Source: Herminiimonas sp.
GTDB taxonomy: Bacteria > Pseudomonadota > Gammaproteobacteria > Burkholderiales > Burkholderiaceae
Assembly: GCF_030655415.1 (NCBI RefSeq)
Contig: NZ_JAURVN010000015.1
Location: 372,001 to 436,000 of the forward strand
Direction of reading: 5' to 3'
DNA: 64,000 nt
A program made the translations under genes and the position numbers. Position 1 is the stretch's first letter; each line of letters begins with the position of its first letter. Positions 19,600 through 29,728 of this stretch are shown in pieces. The notes beneath the pieces were generated by a model. It ran no database searches and had not been told where the DNA came from. It was given only the letters and a program-made list of their open reading frames with translations.

Positions 19600-21294
19600 T
19601 TAGTGTTGCAGTGCAGCGGCATCTGCTTTCAAAATATCGATCAAGGTCGCCGGCAACTCAGGAAAACCGGTATGAAAACCTTGAATCAGAGAACAACCTT
19701 GTTCAGATAAAAATTCCAATTGCTGTTCGTTTTCTACGCCTTCCGCAACGGTCAGTAAACTCAAGTGACTCGCCAAACTCAAAATAACGTTGCAGATCGC
19801 CGCATCCTTGATGGAGTTCGGCAAATCCTTGATAAAGGTGCGATCAATCTTGAGCGCCGCAATCGGAAAGCGCTTCAAATAAATCAGCGATGAATAACCG
19901 GTACCGAAGTCATCGATCGCAATGCGAACACCACGCGATGCGATTTTTGTCAGAAGTTGTTCTGCATGCTCAGGATCGGACATCAAAATGCCTTCGGTGA
20001 TCTCAAGCAAAAGCTGATCGCCTTTCACACCCGACAACTTGAGCGCGTCGTCCATCATTTTAAGAAACTGATCATTGCGGAATTGGCGCGGACTGACATT
20101 GACCGAGACATAGAGCTTGCGGCCAGCGACTTCTTCAAAACGTTTGAGTTGCACACAAGCTGATTTCAAAGCCCATGCGCCCAGCAAATTGATCAAGCCA
20201 TTGTCTTCTGCCATCGCGATGAACTGACTAGGCGGCACCAACCCGATATCAGGACGCATCCAGCGCATCAATGCTTCGAAGCCCATGATCTGGCGGGTGC
20301 GCGCATCAACGATAGGTTGATAGTGCAGCAGGAATTCGCCATTTCTGACGGCTTCAAACATCGCGGCTTCCATCGACACATCATGTTCAATGTGGTTGAA
20401 AGCAGCTTCGTTATAAACGATGCAGCGTGCTTTGCCGGTTTCCTTCGCGCGGTACATCGCGGTATCGGCGTGCGCCAGCAATTTCACTTCGCTATCGCCA
20501 TGTATCGGATAAACCGCGGCACCAATTGATGTGCTCACATACAAGGCATTGCCATTGATTTCAAACGGCAATTGGATGGCTGAAATCATGCGACGTGCAA
20601 CGTTTTGAATTTCGACTTCATCGACTGCGCCTGGCAATACGGCGACAAATTCATCACCGCCTACGCGCGCCAACGTATCGACATCGCGCAAGGTTTCGCG
20701 CAAACGTTTCGCGGCAATACGCAGCAATGCGTCACCGACCGGATGACCCAAGGCATCGTTTACTTTTTTGAAGCCATCGAGATCCAGCGCAATGACAGTA
20801 AAGCCGATATTGGTGCGACGCGATTGCGCGATTGTCATGCGCAATCGATCTGCGAGCAATGTTCTATTCGGTAAATTGGTCAGTTCGTCGTGCGTGGCCA
20901 TGTGGCGCAGACGTTCTTCGGTTTTCTGCTGACTGGAAATATCGCGCCCAACCACCACCACTTCCAGCTCGGTTGTTTCGGTTGAGTAGGCAATCATTTG
21001 CAGCTCGAACCACAGTACTGAAGCCTGCGTCGACATTCGCACACTAACGCGTGTGACTTCAAGGGATTGCACAGTTTGACGGAATGCGGCTTCGATCGCG
21101 TGCCGATCAGACAGGCGCACCATCTCAAACAGGTTTCTACCAAGTAGTTGAATGTCGTGACCGAGTGCCTCGGCCGCACGTGCACTGGCAAACAGAATTT
21201 CGCCGCGCGTGTTGAGGCGCAGCACAACCTCCCCAGCGACCTCCATCAAACTGGCGAGCTGGGTACTCTGAGTGTCGTTACGCTTTGGCAACAT
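19600..21294 (-). CDS. PAS-GGDEF-EAL cyclic-di-GMP signalling protein
   Basis: Predicted bifunctional cyclic-di-GMP enzyme of 564 residues: a PAS sensor (about 15-120), a GGDEF diguanylate cyclase and an EAL phosphodiesterase. The GGDEF signature is intact (VGGDEFVAVLPG), with the inhibitory-site RxxD (RDVD) five residues before it. The EAL motif is intact (FEALMRWMRP), as are the catalytic loop DDFGTGYSSL and KIDRTFIKDL, so both activities are possible. No transmembrane helix is visible. The ATG at 21294 is used; a TTG at 21330 is also in frame. Neither has a good ribosome binding site. Confidence 0.93.
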   Translation of the reverse strand: MLPKRNDTQSTQLASLMEVAGEVVLRLNTRGEILFASARAAEALGHDIQLLGRNLFEMVRLSDRHAIEAAFRQTVQSLEVTRVSVRMSTQASVLWFELQMIAYSTETTELEVVVVGRDISSQQKTEERLRHMATHDELTNLPNRTLLADRLRMTIAQSRRTNIGFTVIALDLDGFKKVNDALGHPVGDALLRIAAKRLRETLRDVDTLARVGGDEFVAVLPGAVDEVEIQNVARRMISAIQLPFEINGNALYVSTSIGAAVYPIHGDSEVKLLAHADTAMYRAKETGKARCIVYNEAAFNHIEHDVSMEAAMFEAVRNGEFLLHYQPIVDARTRQIMGFEALMRWMRPDIGLVPPSQFIAMAEDNGLINLLGAWALKSACVQLKRFEEVAGRKLYVSVNVSPRQFRNDQFLKMMDDALKLSGVKGDQLLLEITEGILMSDPEHAEQLLTKIASRGVRIAIDDFGTGYSSLIYLKRFPIAALKIDRTFIKDLPNSIKDAAICNVILSLASHLSLLTVAEGVENEQQLEFLSEQGCSLIQGFHTGFPELPATLIDILKADAAALQH

Positions 21295-21330
21295 ACTGAA
21301 GGCGGCTAGGGTTTGACTAAGGTTAAGCAA

Positions 21331-21730
21331 ATGACTTTGCGCTTTTCATTAATTGTTTTTATAACAAAAATGCTTTTAAACAATAATTTCAATTGATAAA
21401 TTCCGCCAATCAAATTGTAAAATTACATTACATTAAGCTTCAAATCTTAATGCAGCAAAAAAGAAATGAATAGAAAAGATTGCAGTTAAAAAAATAAAAA
21501 ATCACATTTGCACTGTTTTCATGCGGCTTGCTATTAGTGGCATCAAAAATGGGTGTTAAATAACAACATTTCCTAAACGAAATTTCAACTTTAAAAATAA
21601 AACTCTACGTAAGGCCAATGGTGGCAAGCCTTCAAATTGGGAAAACTGGCCCGATTTAGCAACTCTGCTGAATACACAAATAGGCAATTTGGATGTTCGC
21701 TCACAAAAGCTATAGTTCCTGCTGAGGTAA
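21331..21730. other. AT-rich spacer upstream of the PAS-GGDEF-EAL gene
   Basis: About 400 bp with clearly more A+T than its surroundings and many A/T runs. No supported gene: the only open frame of any length (minus, 21556-21789) overlaps the chemoreceptor terminator and its 3' end and has no family resemblance. It probably holds the promoter of the downstream signalling operon and could bind a silencer such as an H-NS/MvaT-like protein. Confidence 0.4.
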
Positions 21731-21757
21731 AAAAGCCCGCTTACGCAGCGGGCTTTT
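21731..21757 (-). terminator. Rho-independent terminator after the chemoreceptor gene
   Basis: Perfect 11-bp stem AAAAGCCCGCT / AGCGGGCTTTT with loop TACGC, followed on the minus strand by TTTTTT. It lies about 15 bp past the chemoreceptor stop and separates that gene from the c-di-GMP operon. Confidence 0.92.
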
Positions 21758-21773
21758 ACAAAACTATCAATAC

Positions 21774-23462
21774 TTAAAATTCTTCCCAATCGTCAGATCC
21801 GCCAGCGCGGGGTTCATTAGTGATTTTCTTGGGTGTCGGCGCCGTGGCAACCTGACGTTTAGGTGGCGCTTTTGCAGCAGGTGCAACTCTTTGCGGCGCG
21901 GCGGCTGAGGAACTACTCTTCAAGCCATCAAGTTTAAAGACGCTGACTGCTTGTGCCAAACGACCTGCTTGCTCATTCAAGGATTCCGCTGCTGCGGCAG
22001 CTTCTTCTACCAAGGCCGCATTTTGTTGCGTCACTTGATCCATTTGCGAAATCGCTTGATTCACTTGCTCGATACCGGCACTTTGTTCCTGGCTCGCGGC
22101 CATGATCTCGGACATGATATCGGTGACGTGTCGGACGCTATCGACCACTTCCACCATGGTCGTACCGGCTTCTGCTACCAGACGGCTACCTGTGTCGGCT
22201 TTGCTGACTGAATCGTCGATCAATGTTTTGATTTCTTTCGCGGCAGCTGCTGAGCGTTGCGCCAAACTGCGCACTTCCGATGCGACCACTGCAAAACCGC
22301 GACCCTGTTCGCCAGCACGCGCCGCTTCAACTGCCGCATTCAACGCGAGAATATTGGTTTGGAATGCGATGCCATCAATCACGCCAATGATGTCGACAAT
22401 TTTCTTGGCCGATGCATTGATGCCATCCATCGTGTCAACCACTTGCGATACCACTGCGCCGCCTTTCACCGCAACACTAGAAGCCGTTACTGCCAATTGA
22501 TTAGCCTGGCGTGCGTTGTCTGCATTTTGCTTGACGGTAGAGGTCAACTCTTCCATCGACGATGCGGTTTCTTCCAGCGAACTTGCTTGCTCTTCTGTAC
22601 GCGAAGACAAATCCAGATTGCCGGATGCAATCTCGTTGGCGGCGGTCGCAATCGTATCAATGCCGGTGCGAACCTGGCTAACACTATTGACCAGACTATC
22701 GTTCATGTCCTTCAGAGCCTGCAGCAATTGTCCGGTTTCATCCTTCGAATCAACCACAATTTGGCTACGCAAATCGCCGGAAGCAACAATGCGCGCCACA
22801 TTCACGGCGTAGTCCAACGGCTTGGTAATACTGCGAGTGAGGAAGAATGCCAGCATCACGCCCAACGCTGTCGCAATAATGCCGAGCACGATCAGCAAAT
22901 TGCGACCGGCTTCATAAATTGCATCAACTTGTTTTTTGGAGTCCGCAAAAATTTTTTCCTGGAAGTCCGCTACATCTCTGACCGATTGAATGTAGCTCTT
23001 CGCAACAGGAGCCATCTTGGTATCGATCATCGTCTTCAACTCAGGACCTTCGCCTTTTTCTTCTTTCAGTTTGAAAGTTGCGTCGCGGATCGCGCTATAT
23101 GTTTTACGTTGGTCCACCACCAAAGCGAGCAATTTCTTACCGTCGTCACTATGTATCAGCGGCTCCAACTCTTTTTGCACCTTGCTGACCTCAGCGCTCA
23201 CAACAGTCATTTCTGCTTGCAGCGCTTTTGCGTCCTCAGGATCATCGGTGTTCACGCGCGCGAAGGTGCGCACTGTATTCGTCGCAATCCCCTCTACCCA
23301 TTTTTGAGAAAGTCTTTCTTTGATAGTCGCTTCTTCCATCAAGGAAGTTGCATTCGCAACATCCTGCAATCTTGCAATTCCCATCACGGTCATGAATCCC
23401 ATCAGTATCAATATCAGCGCGAAAGCGATACCCAGTCGTACGCCTATTTTTAAATTTTTCAT
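21774..23462 (-). CDS. Methyl-accepting chemotaxis protein with C-terminal CheR-binding tail
   Basis: Inner-membrane chemoreceptor: N-terminal helix (about 7-30), a four-helix-bundle periplasmic sensor (about 35-185), a second helix (about 190-210), HAMP, then the long cytoplasmic signalling helices. The conserved hairpin tip is seen as IDGIAFQTNILALNAAVEAARAGEQGRGFAVVASEVRSLAQRSA. The C-terminus ends after a Pro/Lys-rich linker in DWEEF, matching the xWxxF pentapeptide that recruits CheR/CheB in E. coli Tar/Tsr. The ATG at 23462 has GAAAGAAG just upstream; the frame also opens with a GTG two codons earlier. The ligand is unknown. Confidence 0.95.
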   Translation of the reverse strand: MKNLKIGVRLGIAFALILILMGFMTVMGIARLQDVANATSLMEEATIKERLSQKWVEGIATNTVRTFARVNTDDPEDAKALQAEMTVVSAEVSKVQKELEPLIHSDDGKKLLALVVDQRKTYSAIRDATFKLKEEKGEGPELKTMIDTKMAPVAKSYIQSVRDVADFQEKIFADSKKQVDAIYEAGRNLLIVLGIIATALGVMLAFFLTRSITKPLDYAVNVARIVASGDLRSQIVVDSKDETGQLLQALKDMNDSLVNSVSQVRTGIDTIATAANEIASGNLDLSSRTEEQASSLEETASSMEELTSTVKQNADNARQANQLAVTASSVAVKGGAVVSQVVDTMDGINASAKKIVDIIGVIDGIAFQTNILALNAAVEAARAGEQGRGFAVVASEVRSLAQRSAAAAKEIKTLIDDSVSKADTGSRLVAEAGTTMVEVVDSVRHVTDIMSEIMAASQEQSAGIEQVNQAISQMDQVTQQNAALVEEAAAAAESLNEQAGRLAQAVSVFKLDGLKSSSSAAAPQRVAPAAKAPPKRQVATAPTPKKITNEPRAGGSDDWEEF

Positions 23463-23468
23463 ATTCAC

Positions 23469-23793
23469 TTCTTTCGCTGTTAATTTATTAAATACTGGTG
23501 ATTAGGGAATCACCACGACTACCTCTAGACAATACTATCGCTACAGACTGTTAAACCTTATTGCTCGTAACAAAGAAATCACATCCATTCGTACAAGCAC
23601 GCGAATTACAGCCTGTCGCTCTATAACGACTGTAATTATTACAAACTTGAGTTGCCACCAAGAAAATAAATTGACGTGTCGGCATTAATTTCAGAGAGAT
23701 ATTTGGCGTATGCATCACGATCAAGTGCAAATGACTTTAAAAGCCATCAACATGCGCGCAGCACTTCCATAAAAATAATGTGCAAAAAAATAA
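23469..23793. other. Spacer between ssb and the chemoreceptor gene
   Basis: About 325 bp with no supported gene. It contains the candidate flagellar-type promoter described separately and the long leader of the chemoreceptor transcript; the ssb terminator lies at its right end. The remainder is A+T-rich with no repeats I can point to. Confidence 0.4.
23535..23560 (-). promoter_or_regulatory. Candidate sigma-28 (FliA) promoter for the chemoreceptor
   Basis: On the minus strand TAAGGTTT (23560-23553) is followed after 10 bp by AGCGATAG (23542-23535), compared with the FliA consensus TAAAGTTT-N11-GCCGATAA. That is seven of eight and five of eight matches with a spacer one base short. It lies about 70 bp upstream of the start codon, and class III flagellar control is common for chemoreceptors. 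No fliA or flagellar gene is in the window. Confidence 0.4.
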
Positions 23794-23828
23794 AAAGCCC
23801 GACGATCCAAAAAAGATCGCCGGGCTTT
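23794..23828 (-). terminator. Rho-independent terminator after ssb
   Basis: AAAGCCCGACGATC / GATCGCCGGGCTTT with one mismatch and a seven-base A-rich loop; on the minus strand it runs into TTTTTATTTTTTT. It lies about 40 bp past the ssb stop. Confidence 0.9.
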
Positions 23829-23866
23829 CTGTATAAAACTAGATGACTAGTTTTTAAATTCAGTAA

Positions 23867-24358
23867 TTAAAACGGAATGTCGTCATCCATATCATTGAAA
23901 TTGGATGCCGCAGGTTTAGCTGCAGGACGCGGTGCGCTGCTACCGCCACCCGAACTTTGGCGCGGCGCTGGTGAACTGCCGCCGTATTCATCATCCATGG
24001 ATGCACTGCCGCCGCCAGCACCAGGCTTGCCGCCCAACATTTGCATCGTATCGGCGATGATTTCGGTGGTGTAGCGCTCGACGCCGTCTTTATCTGTCCA
24101 TTTGCGTGTTTGCAAACGGCCTTCGATATAAACCGATGAGCCTTTTTTCAAATACTGACCGGCGATTTCTGCCAGTTTGCGATAGAAGGTGATGCGATGC
24201 CATTCAGTGACTTCTTTTTTGTCACCGCTGTTTTTATCTTTCCAGCTTTCCGTTGTGGCAACGGCCACATTGGTCACGGCTTCGCCGTTTGGCATGTAGC
24301 GTGTTTCAGGATCGCGACCCAGATTGCCGACGATGATGACTTTATTAACTGATGCCAT
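23867..24358 (-). CDS. ssb: Single-stranded DNA-binding protein
   Basis: SSB coats single-stranded DNA during replication, repair and recombination. The 163-residue protein begins [25 protein letters not shown] and has an OB fold (about 1-110), a Gly/Ser/Pro-rich linker and the acidic C-terminal tip DDDIPF used to recruit partner proteins. The ATG at 24358 is chosen because GGAG precedes it by eight bases and matches the family start; the open frame extends far upstream into the MFS gene. It lies about 15 bp downstream of the MFS gene. Confidence 0.97.
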   Translation of the reverse strand: MASVNKVIIVGNLGRDPETRYMPNGEAVTNVAVATTESWKDKNSGDKKEVTEWHRITFYRKLAEIAGQYLKKGSSVYIEGRLQTRKWTDKDGVERYTTEIIADTMQMLGGKPGAGGGSASMDDEYGGSSPAPRQSSGGGSSAPRPAAKPAASNFNDMDDDIPF

Positions 24359-24372
24359 TAAATTTTCTCCGA

Positions 24373-25602
24373 TTAAACTACGGCAGCCTGAACCTGGCTG
24401 CGGCGCGGTACGTTTTTCATATTGGCAGCAATTATAAGCCACGCTACCGTTAATGCTGCACCCAAAACAAAGACAGACGCGCCACCTAGGTGTTGCGTCA
24501 ACCAACCGCCCAATGCGCCACCGCAAAACAAACCAAGCGCTTGAAGAGTGTTATAGACACCCAAAGCTGCACCTTTGCTGGCAGGTGGCGCAATGCGCGA
24601 CACCAAAGAAGGCTGGCTAGCTTCGAGGATATTGAAGGCAACAAAAAATGCCAGCAACAGCGCCACCAACCACGAGCTGTGCACTTGCGTTTGCGATAGC
24701 ACCAGCCACATACCGATCTGAACCAGCAATAGTAAAGCAATCGCGCCGACAAAAACCTGTTTCGACTTGCCACGCTTTTCACCTATGAAAATTGGCGGCA
24801 GCATGAAGATGAAAGACGCGATCACGACAGGTAGATAGATTTTCCAATGCTCGGCCAGCGGCAAATTACCAAACTTGATCAGCGTAGATGGCACCACAAC
24901 AAACATCGCCATTTGCGTGACATGCAAAGCAAACACGCCATAGTTAAGGCGCATCAATTCGCTATTCGCCAACACTTCTCTTATTGATGAACGTCCCGGC
25001 GGCAATGCAGGCGCGGCAGGGACTATATATATAACCACCAGAATCGCCAGCACCGACAAGATGCCGGTCAGCGCAAAAATGCCGCCCATACCAATCGCCT
25101 GATACAACAAAGGGGAAATTACCAGCGAACCAGCAAACGTTAGCCCGATGGAGCCACCGACCATCGCCATCGCTTTGGTGCGATGTTCTTCTCTGGTCGA
25201 ATCTGCGATGAAAGCTGTCACTGCTGCAGAAATCGCACCTGCGCCCTGCACCGCGCGGCCAATGATGACCCAGACAATATCGTCTGCGGCAGCTGCAATG
25301 AATGAACCAAGCGCAAACACAATCAAGCCGATCACAATCACACGCTTGCGACCGTATTTATCCGAAGCGATCCCAAACGGGATTTGCCCGAAGGATTGCG
25401 TCAGGCCGTAAATCCCCAAAGCCAGCCCGACCAAGGTCGCACTGTCGCCACCAGGCAAGCCTTTTGCATGCACTGAAAATACCGGCAAGATCAAGAAAAG
25501 ACCCAGCATCCGCAAACCAAAAATCGACGCAAGCGACGTGCTGGCGCGGATTTCATCGCGGCTCATGCCGCTACTGACGTCGTTTGAAGGGTTGGATGAC
25601 AT
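24373..25602 (-). CDS. Major facilitator superfamily transporter (sugar/drug-type)
   Basis: Inner-membrane permease of 409 residues with 12 predicted helices. The MFS loop 2-3 motif is present as [16 protein letters not shown], and [20 protein letters not shown] resembles motif C-like segments of DHA1-type drug exporters. The substrate cannot be deduced. The ATG at 25602 ([12 protein letters not shown]) is a compromise: the frame extends 37 codons upstream and another ATG lies at 25566, and none has a strong ribosome binding site. It is divergent from uvrA and probably cotranscribed with ssb; this uvrA/MFS/ssb arrangement is common in Burkholderiales. Confidence 0.88.
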   Translation of the reverse strand: MSSNPSNDVSSGMSRDEIRASTSLASIFGLRMLGLFLILPVFSVHAKGLPGGDSATLVGLALGIYGLTQSFGQIPFGIASDKYGRKRVIVIGLIVFALGSFIAAAADDIVWVIIGRAVQGAGAISAAVTAFIADSTREEHRTKAMAMVGGSIGLTFAGSLVISPLLYQAIGMGGIFALTGILSVLAILVVIYIVPAAPALPPGRSSIREVLANSELMRLNYGVFALHVTQMAMFVVVPSTLIKFGNLPLAEHWKIYLPVVIASFIFMLPPIFIGEKRGKSKQVFVGAIALLLLVQIGMWLVLSQTQVHSSWLVALLLAFFVAFNILEASQPSLVSRIAPPASKGAALGVYNTLQALGLFCGGALGGWLTQHLGGASVFVLGAALTVAWLIIAANMKNVPRRSQVQAAVV

Positions 25603-25738
25603 GGCAAACAGGAAATAGAGTAAAGCGGTTTTACGACCAGCTTTAAAACCCGTTATAGTAGCAGGTTGACCCGTTTTAACCCGCTCCAAACCTTCAAAAA
25701 AGGCCTGGGGCACCGGAAAAGCCTAGCTGAAAGAGTGA

Positions 25739-28603
25739 ATGGACGAAATTCGTATCCGAGGTGCGCGCACGCACAACCTCAAAAACATCAATCTGGATTT
25801 GCCACGCAATAAACTGATCGTGATTACCGGTTTGTCCGGCTCTGGCAAATCCTCGCTCGCCTTCGATACGCTATATGCAGAAGGTCAGCGCCGCTACGTC
25901 GAGTCGCTGTCTTCATATGCGCGCCAGTTTTTGCAATTGATGGAAAAGCCCGATGTCGATTTGATCGAAGGCTTGTCGCCAGCGATCTCCATCGAGCAAA
26001 AAGCCACCTCGCATAATCCGCGTTCGACGGTCGGCACAGTCACCGAGATTCACGATTATCTGCGTTTGTTATACGCACGCGTCGGCACGCCGTATTGTCC
26101 CGACCATCCGGAAAATCCGCTGGCCGCGCAATCGGTTTCGCAAATGGTCGACGCCGTTCTCGCCATGCCGGAAGACACCAAGCTGATGATCATGGCGCCA
26201 GTCGTCGCGAATCGCAAAGGCGAACATGTCGATCTGTTCGAGCAAATGCAGGCGCAAGGTTTTGTACGCTTCCGCGTGCAAAGCGGTACTGGCGACGCAA
26301 AGATTTATGACGTCGATGATCTGCCGAAACTGAAAAAAGCAGAGAAGCACACGATCGCGGTTGTCATCGATCGTGTCAAGGTCAAGGCCGATATCAAGCA
26401 ACGTCTGGCAGAAAGTTTCGAGACCGCATTGCGTCTGGCCGAAGGTCGCGCATTGGTTTTGGAAATGGATAGCGTCGTCGAACATGTGTATTCCAACAAA
26501 TTCGCCTGCCCGGTCTGCGGCTACTCGCTGCAAGAACTCGAACCGCGTTTGTTCTCGTTCAACAATCCTATGGGCGCGTGCCCGGAGTGCGATGGTCTCG
26601 GCCATATCGAATTCTTCGATCCAAAACGCATCGTCGCCTTCCCTAATTTGTCTCTCGCGAGCGGTGCAGTCAAAGGCTGGGACAGACGTAATCAGTTTTA
26701 CTTCCAGATGCTGTCGAACCTCGCCGAATTCTACGGTTTTGATCTCGATCTGCCATTTGAAAAACTGCCGGAAGCCGCGCAGCAAGCTGTGTTGTTCGGC
26801 TCAGGCAAACAAAAAATTCCGTTCAGTTATGTGAATGAAAAAGGCCGCACCGTTATTCGTGAACATGAGTTCGAAGGCGTCGTCAATAATCTGCAACGCC
26901 GCTATCGCGAAACCGATTCGATGGCAGTCAAAGAAGAACTCGCCAAATTCATCAACGAAAAAGAATGTCCAAGCTGCCACGGCGCACGTCTGCGTGTTGA
27001 AGCACGCAATGTGCTGGTTGGTAATGGCGTACAAAAACGCGCCATCTACGAAGTTGCGGCAACACCTTTACGTCAAACGCTGGAGTTTTTTGAAACACTG
27101 ACTCTAGTCGGTGCCAAGAAAGAAATCGCCGATCGCATCGTCAAGGAAATCGTCTCGCGCCTAAAGTTTTTGAACAACGTTGGACTCGATTATTTATCAC
27201 TTGATCGCAGCGCCGACACCTTGTCGGGTGGCGAAGCGCAACGCATTCGCCTTGCATCGCAAATCGGTTCCGGCCTGACCGGCGTCATGTATGTGCTGGA
27301 TGAACCATCGATCGGTTTGCATCAACGCGACAACGATCGATTGATCGAAACGCTCAAGCATTTGCGCGATATCGGCAATAGCGTTCTGGTCGTTGAACAT
27401 GATGAAGACGCGATTCGCTGCGCCGATTATGTCGTCGACATGGGCATAGGCGCAGGCGTACATGGCGGGGAAGTGATTGCCGAAGGTACGCTGAAGGACA
27501 TCCTGAAAAGCAAAACTTCGCTGACCGCACAATATCTGAACGGCACACTCGGTATTGCCGTGCCTAAGAAGCGCACACCAGTCAATCCAAAGAAACAATT
27601 TGTGATTACTGGAGCTACGGGCAACAACCTGAAGAACGTCACACTGGAATTGCCAGTCGGCTTGCTGACCTGCGTTACCGGTGTGTCGGGCTCGGGCAAA
27701 TCGACATTGGTCAACGACACGCTGTACCACGCAGCGTCGCGTCATCTGTACGGCTCGCAAGCAGAACCCGCAGCGCATGAATCGATCAGCGGCTTTGAAC
27801 ATTTCGACAAAGTAATCTCTGTCGATCAAGCGCCTATCGGTCGTACACCACGTTCGAATCCCGCAACCTACACGGGCTTGTTCACACCGATACGCGATTT
27901 GTTTGCAACAGTGCCGACCTCGAAAGAACGCGGCTACTCGGCTGGACGTTTTTCATTCAACGTCAAAGGCGGTCGTTGCGAAGCATGCCAGGGCGATGGC
28001 GTCATCAAGGTCGAAATGCACTTTTTGCCCGACGTATATGTGCCGTGTGATGTCTGCCACGGCAATCGCTACAACCGCGAAACGCTGGAGATTCAATACA
28101 AGGGCAAGAACATCACCGAAGTGCTCGGCATGACGGTGGAAGAAGCGCATGTCTTCTTCAAACCAGTGCCACTGATTGCGCGCAAATTGCAAACACTGCT
28201 GGATGTCGGTCTCGGCTATATCCGCCTCGGCCAAAGTGCAACAACGCTATCGGGCGGCGAAGCACAACGCGTCAAACTGTCGCTGGAATTATCAAAACGC
28301 GATACCGGCCGTACGCTGTATATCCTGGATGAACCGACCACCGGTTTGCATTTTCACGATATCGATTTGCTGCTGAAAGTGATCCATCGCTTACGCGACC
28401 AAGGCAACACAGTCGTCATCATCGAACACAATCTGGACGTCATTAAAACGGCTGACTGGTTAGTCGATATGGGGCCGGAAGGTGGCGCGGGTGGCGGTCA
28501 AGTGATTGGTGCCGGCACGCCAGAAGATCTGGCGAAGAATCCGGCTAGCTTTACCGGCAAGTATCTGGCACCGCTGCTTAAGCAAAAGAAATCGGCTGCT
28601 TAA
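25739..28603 (+). CDS. uvrA: Excinuclease ABC subunit A
   Basis: UvrA is the damage-recognition ATPase of nucleotide excision repair. The 954-residue protein contains two ABC modules with Walker [10 protein letters not shown] and GVSGSGKST and signatures [12 protein letters not shown] and [12 protein letters not shown]. It has two zinc modules, [13 protein letters not shown]...CPEC and CEACQGDG...CDVCHG. AAGAG lies just before the ATG. It is divergent from the MFS gene with about 135 bp between them; a strong terminator follows. Confidence 0.98.
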   Translation: MDEIRIRGARTHNLKNINLDLPRNKLIVITGLSGSGKSSLAFDTLYAEGQRRYVESLSSYARQFLQLMEKPDVDLIEGLSPAISIEQKATSHNPRSTVGTVTEIHDYLRLLYARVGTPYCPDHPENPLAAQSVSQMVDAVLAMPEDTKLMIMAPVVANRKGEHVDLFEQMQAQGFVRFRVQSGTGDAKIYDVDDLPKLKKAEKHTIAVVIDRVKVKADIKQRLAESFETALRLAEGRALVLEMDSVVEHVYSNKFACPVCGYSLQELEPRLFSFNNPMGACPECDGLGHIEFFDPKRIVAFPNLSLASGAVKGWDRRNQFYFQMLSNLAEFYGFDLDLPFEKLPEAAQQAVLFGSGKQKIPFSYVNEKGRTVIREHEFEGVVNNLQRRYRETDSMAVKEELAKFINEKECPSCHGARLRVEARNVLVGNGVQKRAIYEVAATPLRQTLEFFETLTLVGAKKEIADRIVKEIVSRLKFLNNVGLDYLSLDRSADTLSGGEAQRIRLASQIGSGLTGVMYVLDEPSIGLHQRDNDRLIETLKHLRDIGNSVLVVEHDEDAIRCADYVVDMGIGAGVHGGEVIAEGTLKDILKSKTSLTAQYLNGTLGIAVPKKRTPVNPKKQFVITGATGNNLKNVTLELPVGLLTCVTGVSGSGKSTLVNDTLYHAASRHLYGSQAEPAAHESISGFEHFDKVISVDQAPIGRTPRSNPATYTGLFTPIRDLFATVPTSKERGYSAGRFSFNVKGGRCEACQGDGVIKVEMHFLPDVYVPCDVCHGNRYNRETLEIQYKGKNITEVLGMTVEEAHVFFKPVPLIARKLQTLLDVGLGYIRLGQSATTLSGGEAQRVKLSLELSKRDTGRTLYILDEPTTGLHFHDIDLLLKVIHRLRDQGNTVVIIEHNLDVIKTADWLVDMGPEGGAGGGQVIGAGTPEDLAKNPASFTGKYLAPLLKQKKSAA

Positions 28604-28624
28604 AATTCGTATCTGCTAAAAACA

Positions 28625-28652
28625 AAAATGGCGACCCTCGGGTCGCCATTTT
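28625..28652. terminator. Bidirectional terminator between uvrA and the AEC transporter gene
   Basis: Perfect 12-bp stem AAAATGGCGACC / GGTCGCCATTTT with loop CTCG, flanked by T runs on the plus side and A runs on the other, so it can serve both convergent genes. Confidence 0.92.
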
Positions 28653-28670
28653 TTATTTATCTTTGCAAAT

Positions 28671-29588
28671 TTATTTCGGAAGTCCCATCCACAAACCAAC
28701 AGGTACAAATAACAGCGCAGCCAGATTACCCAGCAAAACGATCGATGCGACTTTGTCCGGTTCCTGTTTGTATTGTTCGGCCACCATGAAGCAAAACACG
28801 GCAGGTGGTAACGATGCGAACAAGAACATTTGTCCACGTTGCTCGGCCGTCAAACTAATGAATTGATCCAGCAACAACGCAACTGCCAGACCGGCGATAG
28901 GACAAACGATGGCTCCCATCAAACCGATATTCCAGCTTTTCAAACTCACATCCAGCATGCGTACGCCGAGTGCAAACAACATCAATGGTATGCAGGCATC
29001 GCCCAACATTTTCATCGCGATAAACAAAGGCATCGGCAAAGGCACGTGGACGATCGCGAATGCCATGCCGACGATCATTGCGATCATCATTGGATTGGCG
29101 AGAAATTTCCATGGCGATGTGCGTACGCCGTTTTTATCTCGGCCGCTCTCGATGATTTTGATACCCACCGAAAAATAAACCAGATTGCAAGCCATGAACA
29201 AAGCCACTGCAGAACCCAGGCTGGATGTTCCGAACGCGAGTATCGCCAGCGGCAAACCCATATTGCCGCAATTGTTGTACATCATGGGCGGTACAAAACT
29301 GCGTACGTCGTAGCCCAACCAGCGCGCGATCGGCCACGCCAGCAAACCCGAACCTAGCGAGATTATTGCTCCGGCAAGAATCAACATACCGTTGTGTGCC
29401 AGATCAAAATCCTTGGCCCCCAACGCTGTGAATACCAGCAAGGGACACAACACATCCATGCTGACGCGATTGACTGCCGTCATATCCGAGCGCACAGCAT
29501 CGCCGCGCAGGCGGGCGTAGCCGTATCCCAGCGCGATGATGATAAAAACCGGCAGAATAATGCCGAGTATGCGTTCAAATATTTCCAT
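28671..29588 (-). CDS. AEC-family (auxin efflux carrier-like) permease
   Basis: This 305-residue membrane protein has about ten predicted helices in two repeated halves, typical of the AEC family (MdcF, YfdV and others). The N-terminal half contains NRVSMDVLCPLLVFTALGAK and YNNCGNMGLPLA (the conserved N-G-P crossover region); the second half starts near MPLFIAMKMLGDACIPLMLFALG. Family members carry malonate, malate or other carboxylates; the substrate here is not identifiable. It stands alone between the uvrA terminator and the glycosyltransferase terminator. Confidence 0.88.
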   Translation of the reverse strand: MEIFERILGIILPVFIIIALGYGYARLRGDAVRSDMTAVNRVSMDVLCPLLVFTALGAKDFDLAHNGMLILAGAIISLGSGLLAWPIARWLGYDVRSFVPPMMYNNCGNMGLPLAILAFGTSSLGSAVALFMACNLVYFSVGIKIIESGRDKNGVRTSPWKFLANPMMIAMIVGMAFAIVHVPLPMPLFIAMKMLGDACIPLMLFALGVRMLDVSLKSWNIGLMGAIVCPIAGLAVALLLDQFISLTAEQRGQMFLFASLPPAVFCFMVAEQYKQEPDKVASIVLLGNLAALLFVPVGLWMGLPK

Positions 29589-29617
29589 TTATCCAACCAT
29601 GTTGACCGCAATGAAAA

Positions 29618-29647
29618 ATGCCGAACAGGAGTGCTCCCATTCGGCAT
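29618..29647 (-). terminator. Rho-independent terminator after the glycosyltransferase operon
   Basis: ATGCCGAA / TTCGGCAT outer stem with an inner GGAG / CTCC stem, followed on the minus strand by TTTTT. It lies about 80 bp past the glycosyltransferase stop and before the AEC gene. Confidence 0.8.
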
Positions 29648-29728
29648 AGCTAACTCTGATCACCTTACTATAACAAGCTTATGCGTGGCTTACAGCGGAC
29701 CGGCAATTTTCGAATCGACGCTCCTATT

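Noticed and set aside
21556..21789. 77-codon minus-strand frame in the AT-rich spacer
   Set aside because: It overlaps the chemoreceptor's terminator and 3' end and resembles no family I know.
22257..23453. 398-codon open frame on the plus strand
   Set aside because: Antisense to the chemoreceptor gene, with no family resemblance and a composition typical of a shadow frame.
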